From NCBI GenBank assembly GCA_003649845.1, contig QMTB01000012.1:1-16918 (forward strand): a stretch of DNA of 16,918 nt, written 5' to 3'. Of this stretch, positions 14,019 to 16,918 are shown piece by piece. The position numbers and the translations under genes were made by a program. Origin of the DNA: Thermoplasmata archaeon (GTDB lineage Archaea; Thermoplasmatota; E2; DHVEG-1). The notes below the pieces were generated by a model. That model did not search any database. It was given only the letters and a program-made list of their open reading frames with translations, and had not been told where the DNA came from. Within the stretch, counting starts at the first letter, position 1; every line of letters begins with the position of its first letter.

Positions 14019-14893
14019 ATCATGCCCTCTTCTTTTAGATGTATTATCTCCATCGCTGCTCTCATACCATCTCCTATACTGATAGCTGTTTGACGTTTTC
14101 TTCCATTTACTACATCACCAATTAGATATAATCTATTTTCCTCCACTAGTTTCTCTATATTTTCCTTTATCTCAGGTGATAGTAATGGTAGACAAGGTTT
14201 TCTACCTATAGCTATTATCAGATAATCTAACTTGAATTCTATATTAGAAGATGTAATTACTATACTCTCTTCAACTTTACGTATTTTATCTACAATAACA
14301 TTAGGATGATATCTAATAGAAGGATTCTCTAGACATCTCTTCCATAGAACAGGTATACACCTAGGTTTCTCTTTTCTATTAAAAATCTCTATCTTATTCC
14401 CCTTTGAAAGACTGAGTGCATAATCAAAAGCTGCATCTCCACCACCTATAATTCCAATTGTTCTATCAGAGATTTCTTGGAGATTTATAATATCATAGAA
14501 AACCTTTTTACCAAGTAGATCTCTAGGTAGAATCCCCCTTGGTAATTCTTTTGGAGTTGTACCAGTTGCAATAACTACTATCTTAGATGAAACCTCTCTA
14601 TCTTCTATAAAAACGGAGAATAAATTTCCATGATAATCAAGGTATTTTACTTCTCTAAACTCTATAGGTACATCTAATTTTTTTAGATGCTGAGAGAATA
14701 ATTCTACTAGTTCACCTCCAGGTATACCATCGGGGAATCCAGGGTAGTTCTCTATTAGATAAGCATTTCTTAGTAGACCACCTATCTCTCCTTTTTCAAA
14801 AAGTAGAATATCTATTCCATATCTAATGAGTTGTATAGCTGCTGTTACTCCTGCTGGTCCACCACCTATTATGATAACATCATGTTTCTCCAT
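14015..14893 (-). CDS. Thioredoxin-reductase-like FAD/NAD(P)H oxidoreductase lacking CxxC
   Basis: 292 residues with the two-Rossmann architecture of low-molecular-weight thioredoxin reductases: FAD motif IIGGGPAGVTAAI (8-20), IENYPGFPDGIPGGEL (47-62), ATGTTPKELP (109-118), the NAD(P)H motif IIGGGDAAFDYAL (148-160), and the C-terminal FAD motif YLIGDV (256-261). In place of the redox CxxC that should lie before the second Rossmann motif it reads KKVFYDIINLQEISDRT (129-145), with no cysteine. It therefore should not reduce thioredoxin by the usual dithiol route, and may instead pass electrons to ferredoxin, flavodoxin or a substrate. It overlaps the radical SAM gene by 4 nt and the cysteine hydrolase gene by 14 nt, so it is likely their direct partner. 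Confidence 0.88.
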   Translation of the reverse strand: MEKHDVIIIGGGPAGVTAAIQLIRYGIDILLFEKGEIGGLLRNAYLIENYPGFPDGIPGGELVELFSQHLKKLDVPIEFREVKYLDYHGNLFSVFIEDREVSSKIVVIATGTTPKELPRGILPRDLLGKKVFYDIINLQEISDRTIGIIGGGDAAFDYALSLSKGNKIEIFNRKEKPRCIPVLWKRCLENPSIRYHPNVIVDKIRKVEESIVITSSNIEFKLDYLIIAIGRKPCLPLLSPEIKENIEKLVEENRLYLIGDVVNGRKRQTAISIGDGMRAAMEIIHLKEEGMI

Positions 14894-15539
14894 TAGTATA
14901 ACCTTCCAGTATCTCCTCTAGATCCTTAGTTAACGTAGGTATAGCAAAACCATGAGATAGGTTTAATATAGAGGATAGATGAAAATCCTTTGAATACGTA
15001 GCAGTACCATCAATCGGTAGGAAAACTGTGAAACCTCGTATAAAAGCAGATCTAATAGTGGATTCAACACACAGATGGGTCATAACTCCTGTAACCACTA
15101 TCTGTTCTACTTTTCTTTCCTTTAGATTTTCCTCTAAAGAAGTATTATAGAAAGCATCATATTGATGTTTAACTATCATAGTATAGGAAGAGAAATCAGA
15201 GATAATCTCGCTCATAGGATTATCTTCTCTAATCATATCCCTCCACCATGTTTTCATTAACTTTGCATTATCATCAGAGTTTAGATGTCTAGTGGTAAAC
15301 ACAGGTAGATTTCTATCTTCAAATAATTTAGCAAGCATTTTAATTCTAGGCAGAATGATAGGTGCACTAGGTATAAAAGCATGGGATTTAGGGTCAAGGA
15401 AATAACGTTGCATATCAAGGATTAGAAGAGCAGATTTAGATGGTTTAAACAACTGTTTCCTAGAAAACGATTTTATTTTATCTAACATCTGTTTAGATTC
15501 CATCTCAATTGTTTCCTCAGTGAAATATTGCTCTTTCAT
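14880..15539 (-). CDS. Isochorismatase-like cysteine hydrolase
   Basis: 219 residues with the catalytic triad of the family: D42 in LLILDMQRYF, K124 in IVKHQYDAF, and C157 in VTGVMTHLCVEST with the cis-peptide VM before it. DPKSHAFIPSAP (49-60) is a well-conserved stretch of one isochorismatase-like subgroup. About 30 residues precede the core. Family members hydrolyse amides or enol ethers of small molecules (nicotinamide, isochorismate, carbamates); the substrate here cannot be told. It is the first gene of the operon with the flavoprotein and RlmN-like genes. A TATA box about 30 nt before the ATG and the absence of a ribosome site suggest a leaderless message. Confidence 0.88.
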   Translation of the reverse strand: MKEQYFTEETIEMESKQMLDKIKSFSRKQLFKPSKSALLILDMQRYFLDPKSHAFIPSAPIILPRIKMLAKLFEDRNLPVFTTRHLNSDDNAKLMKTWWRDMIREDNPMSEIISDFSSYTMIVKHQYDAFYNTSLEENLKERKVEQIVVTGVMTHLCVESTIRSAFIRGFTVFLPIDGTATYSKDFHLSSILNLSHGFAIPTLTKDLEEILEGYTNGET

Positions 15540-15563
15540 ATTATAGCACTAAAAAGATTTGTT

Positions 15564-15573
15564 CTATAAAAAA
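15564..15573 (-). promoter_or_regulatory. TATA box of the hydrolase-flavoprotein-radical SAM operon
   Basis: TTTTTTATAG on the minus strand ends 24 nt before the ATG at 15539. The same T run follows the bioY stop by about 17 nt and could double as the bioY terminator. Confidence 0.5.
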
Positions 15574-15590
15574 GTTAGATGACAGATTTT

Positions 15591-16193
15591 TTATTCTATC
15601 ATCTCTCTTGGTAGTATACTATATGCTATAGTTGAAGCAGCTATAATCTTAGTTATATCACCTGGGATGAAAGGTAGTAATCCTATTGTTAGTAAACTGA
15701 CTATAGAGGTACCACCTGTCCATAGATATAGAACTATTAAACCAGGGATGTAGATTAATAGGAAATTTGCAAGAAACATCAACCCTAGTATACCATGGAA
15801 ACTATGAGACCAAAGGTGTTTATCTATCATGTAACCTAAAAAGAAGGAGGCAAAGATGAAACCAATTAGATAACCACCAGTTGGACCTAGAAGATAGTAT
15901 AGACCACTACTAATACTGGCAAACCATGGTATACCCATGGCGCCTAATCCAACGTATAATCCTAGACTTACTCCGCCCCATCTACCTAGAAGAACACCTG
16001 CTAATAATACTGCAAAGGTTTGACCGGTAATTGGAACTGGAGACAATGGTAGATAGAATCTAAATTGTGCTAGTAAACCTGTTAGTAAAGCAAAACTTAT
16101 AGCTAGAGAAAACTTGTATATTGTATTTAATTCATGTTGCCATCTATAGAAGTTATACCATATCTCCCTGTATCTATTTATCGTTATATCCAT
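15591..16193 (-). CDS. bioY: Biotin transporter substrate-binding component BioY
   Basis: BioY is the membrane S-component that captures biotin, alone or with an ECF energy module. The signature FYLPLSPVPITGQTFAVLLAGVLLG, then GPTGGYLIGF and FIPGDITK, is clear, with about six helices. The frame is open back to an ATG at 16307 with a GGAGT ribosome site. I place the start at ATG 16193 (200 residues): it gives family length, it matches how archaeal BioY begins (RYREIWYNFYRW before helix 1), AAGGGT lies seven nucleotides upstream, and a TATA box plus a biotin-repressor-like operator lie inside the would-be N-terminal extension. No bioM or bioN energising genes adjoin. Confidence 0.9.
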   Translation of the reverse strand: MDITINRYREIWYNFYRWQHELNTIYKFSLAISFALLTGLLAQFRFYLPLSPVPITGQTFAVLLAGVLLGRWGGVSLGLYVGLGAMGIPWFASISSGLYYLLGPTGGYLIGFIFASFFLGYMIDKHLWSHSFHGILGLMFLANFLLIYIPGLIVLYLWTGGTSIVSLLTIGLLPFIPGDITKIIAASTIAYSILPREMIE

Positions 16194-16212
16194 AGTAGAT
16201 ACCCTTCTAGGT

Positions 16213-16244
16213 TTGTCAACCTTCAAACCAGGAATAGTTGACAA
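16213..16244. promoter_or_regulatory. BirA-type biotin operator upstream of bioY
   Basis: A perfect inverted repeat, TTGTCAAC at 16213-16220 and GTTGACAA at 16237-16244, is separated by exactly 16 nt. The known BirA biotin-repressor signal has the form TTGTAAAC, a spacer of about 14-16, then GTTTACAA; only the fifth base of each arm differs here. It lies over the expected transcription start of bioY, so a bound biotin-loaded regulator would repress transport when biotin is plentiful. Regulation is inferred from this match. Confidence 0.75.
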
Positions 16245-16260
16245 TTTATTAATGTTTTGG
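16245..16260 (-). promoter_or_regulatory. BRE/TATA promoter of bioY
   Basis: On the minus strand CCAAAACATTAATAAA has a purine-rich BRE-like part followed by a TATA-like part that abuts the operator. Transcription would begin near 16222, inside the operator, leaving a leader of about 30 nt with AAGGGT (16201-16206) before ATG 16193. Confidence 0.55.
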
Positions 16261-16345
16261 AGAGGTTTTAGAATATAGGTATGGTAATCATACATAATCT
16301 CAGTCATTAGCTACTCCAAGTAAATTATTTGAATTAGCTTGAATA

Positions 16346-16370
16346 CTGCGATGGTCTGGAAGACCCGCAG
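16346..16370. repeat. Imperfect palindrome (bulged hairpin), candidate IS200/IS605 left-end hairpin
   Basis: CTGCG-AT-GGTCT-GGA-AGACC-CGCAG folds into a ten-pair stem with a two-base bulge and a three-base loop. Subterminal imperfect palindromes with a small bulge are what IS200/IS605 transposases bind, and a decayed transposase of that family lies downstream. It could alternatively be a structured RNA element. Confidence 0.5.
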
Positions 16371-16409
16371 ATGAAAAGCTATATTTTCCGTTTAATATAT
16401 ACCTTATCT

Positions 16410-16461
16410 TGTCGCACGCTGCAGACCGTATATGGGGGGTCTGCCTATGAGTGGTGCGACA
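16410..16461. repeat. GC-rich nested hairpin upstream of the transposase remnant
   Basis: The outer arms TGTCGCAC (16410-16417) and GTGCGACA (16454-16461) pair perfectly. The inner arms GCAGACC (16421-16427) and GGTCTGC (16438-16444) also pair perfectly. They are separated by internal bulges of three and nine bases and a ten-base loop. The G+C content is far above the surroundings. It may belong to the insertion element's left end or encode a small structured RNA. Confidence 0.5.
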
Positions 16462-16521
16462 GGAATGTGATATATTTTGAAGAATGTATGTAGCGGTAGC
16501 TCTAGAAAGATTTCGGATGAT

Positions 16522-16553
16522 ACCCAAAAAATTGGGTGACAATGATATTTGTC
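16522..16553. repeat. Two small adjacent hairpins at the transposase frame opening
   Basis: ACCCAA-AAAA-TTGGGT (16522-16537) is directly followed by GACAA-TGATAT-TTGTC (16538-16553). They span the point where the recognisable transposase reading begins. In IS200 elements, stem-loops near the start restrain transposase translation, so these may be remnants of such control. Confidence 0.4.
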
Positions 16554-16918
16554 ATCAAGAATAGGTATAAGTGTTTCGAGAAACAGGCTCTTATTGATAC
16601 TTGTATCAGTGCTTTTGAGGAGTTAGAAGCTTTGGGTTTTGAGTTTGGTGACTTTGGTTTCGCCTGGGATCATATTCATTTCCAGGTGAATATCCCTAAG
16701 AAATATTCTATTCAAGATGCTGAAATTATGTTGAAATCTCGTAGTTCTAGAAGAATGTTTGAAAGACACCTGGGTTTCCGGAAACGTTAATCCTCGTGGT
16801 GGTTTTTGGAGTGGATATGAGCATCATCAATCGACTGGTTTAACAAATTTAGAGGAATCTAGTAGGTATCTGCAGGGATCAAAAATATTATCATAATTTT
16901 GTTACTGTGGGTGAGCAG
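16536..16918 (+). pseudogene. tnpA: IS200/IS605 TnpA (Y1 HUH transposase), frameshifted remnant
   Basis: The first frame reads TnpA-like: MIFVIKNRYKCF, then the HUH metal motif in AWDHIHFQVNIPKKYS, and a helix RSSRRMFERHLGFRKR, stopping at TAA 16788-16790. Dropping one A there restores a frame reading PRGGFWSGYEHHQSTG and then SSRYLQG, whose Tyr (16867-16869) is the likely nucleophile. A second extra base in the A run 16881-16885 is needed to recover KYYHNFVTVGEQ, where the window ends. The usual N-terminus before MIFVIK is missing, with an in-frame TGA at 16518-16520. At least two +1 shifts and the missing start make it inactive. No tnpB is visible. Confidence 0.82.

Noticed and set aside
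15591..16307. bioY starting at ATG 16307 (238 residues)
   Set aside because: The extra 38 residues have no counterpart in BioY as I know it and cover a TATA box and a BirA-like operator. The shorter start has its own ribosome site. The longer start has GGAGT, so it is not impossible.
16300..16542. 80-residue minus-strand frame across the hairpin region
   Set aside because: It runs through both strong hairpins and the transposase upstream region, with Ser/His/Arg-rich sequence and no start signals.
16484..16561. ATG-led 25-residue frame before the transposase reading
   Set aside because: Too short, with no ribosome site. It ends inside the transposase coding region in another frame and does not match the missing TnpA N-terminus.
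1..16918. tRNA, rRNA or CRISPR array
   Set aside because: No cloverleaf with a TTC-type T-loop, no rRNA-like GC-rich conserved segments and no regularly spaced repeats were seen in the gaps between genes.

Overview
The window is low-GC archaeal DNA. The evidence is ribosomal protein eL40, a prolyl-tRNA synthetase of the archaeal/eukaryotic type with a C-terminal zinc site, a complete HdrCBA heterodisulfide-reductase set, A/T-rich TATA boxes about 25-35 nt before many starts, and a mix of Shine-Dalgarno and apparently leaderless starts. The lineage cannot be fixed from sequence alone. An anaerobic euryarchaeote or thermoplasmatote-like archaeon is a reasonable guess. No tRNA, rRNA or CRISPR array was seen.

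Layout. (1) 1-361, minus: a ribbon-helix-helix DNA-binding protein with two palindromic operators over its own promoter, followed by the first codons of a second gene cut by the window edge, probably a toxin-antitoxin-like pair. (2) 362-728: no convincing gene. (3) 729-4115, minus: hdrC-hdrB-hdrA, tightly overlapping, with a clear BRE/TATA promoter. (4) 4279-5400, plus: a site-2 protease (M50). (5) 5420-6187, minus: a flavodoxin-ferredoxin (EFR1-type) protein sharing a divergent promoter with a 74-aa protein of unknown function (6268-6492, plus). (6) 6469-9237, minus: a translation-related run eL40 - proS - small membrane protein - trmJ. (7) 9358-12403: five membrane-protein genes (zinc-ribbon plus membrane protein, DUF2085, glycine-rich membrane protein, a four-helix protein, and a PrsW-like protein). 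(8) 12484-13086, plus: an HD-domain hydrolase. (9) 13083-15539, minus: an overlapping three-gene operon of cysteine hydrolase, thioredoxin-reductase-like flavoprotein without the CxxC, and RlmN-like radical SAM protein. (10) 15591-16254: the biotin transporter component bioY behind a BirA-type inverted repeat. (11) about 16340-16918: a decayed IS200/IS605-type transposase gene with strong hairpins before it.

The most interesting points are the three-gene radical-SAM operon at 13083-15539, whose RlmN-like enzyme keeps the C-terminal CGQ cysteine but has Met where RlmN has its other catalytic cysteine; the BirA-like operator, which also resets the bioY start codon; the twin operators of the RHH gene; the PrsW-like protein with altered catalytic motifs; and the GC-rich nested hairpins between bioY and the transposase remnant. 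All functional statements rest on motif reading; no database search was run.
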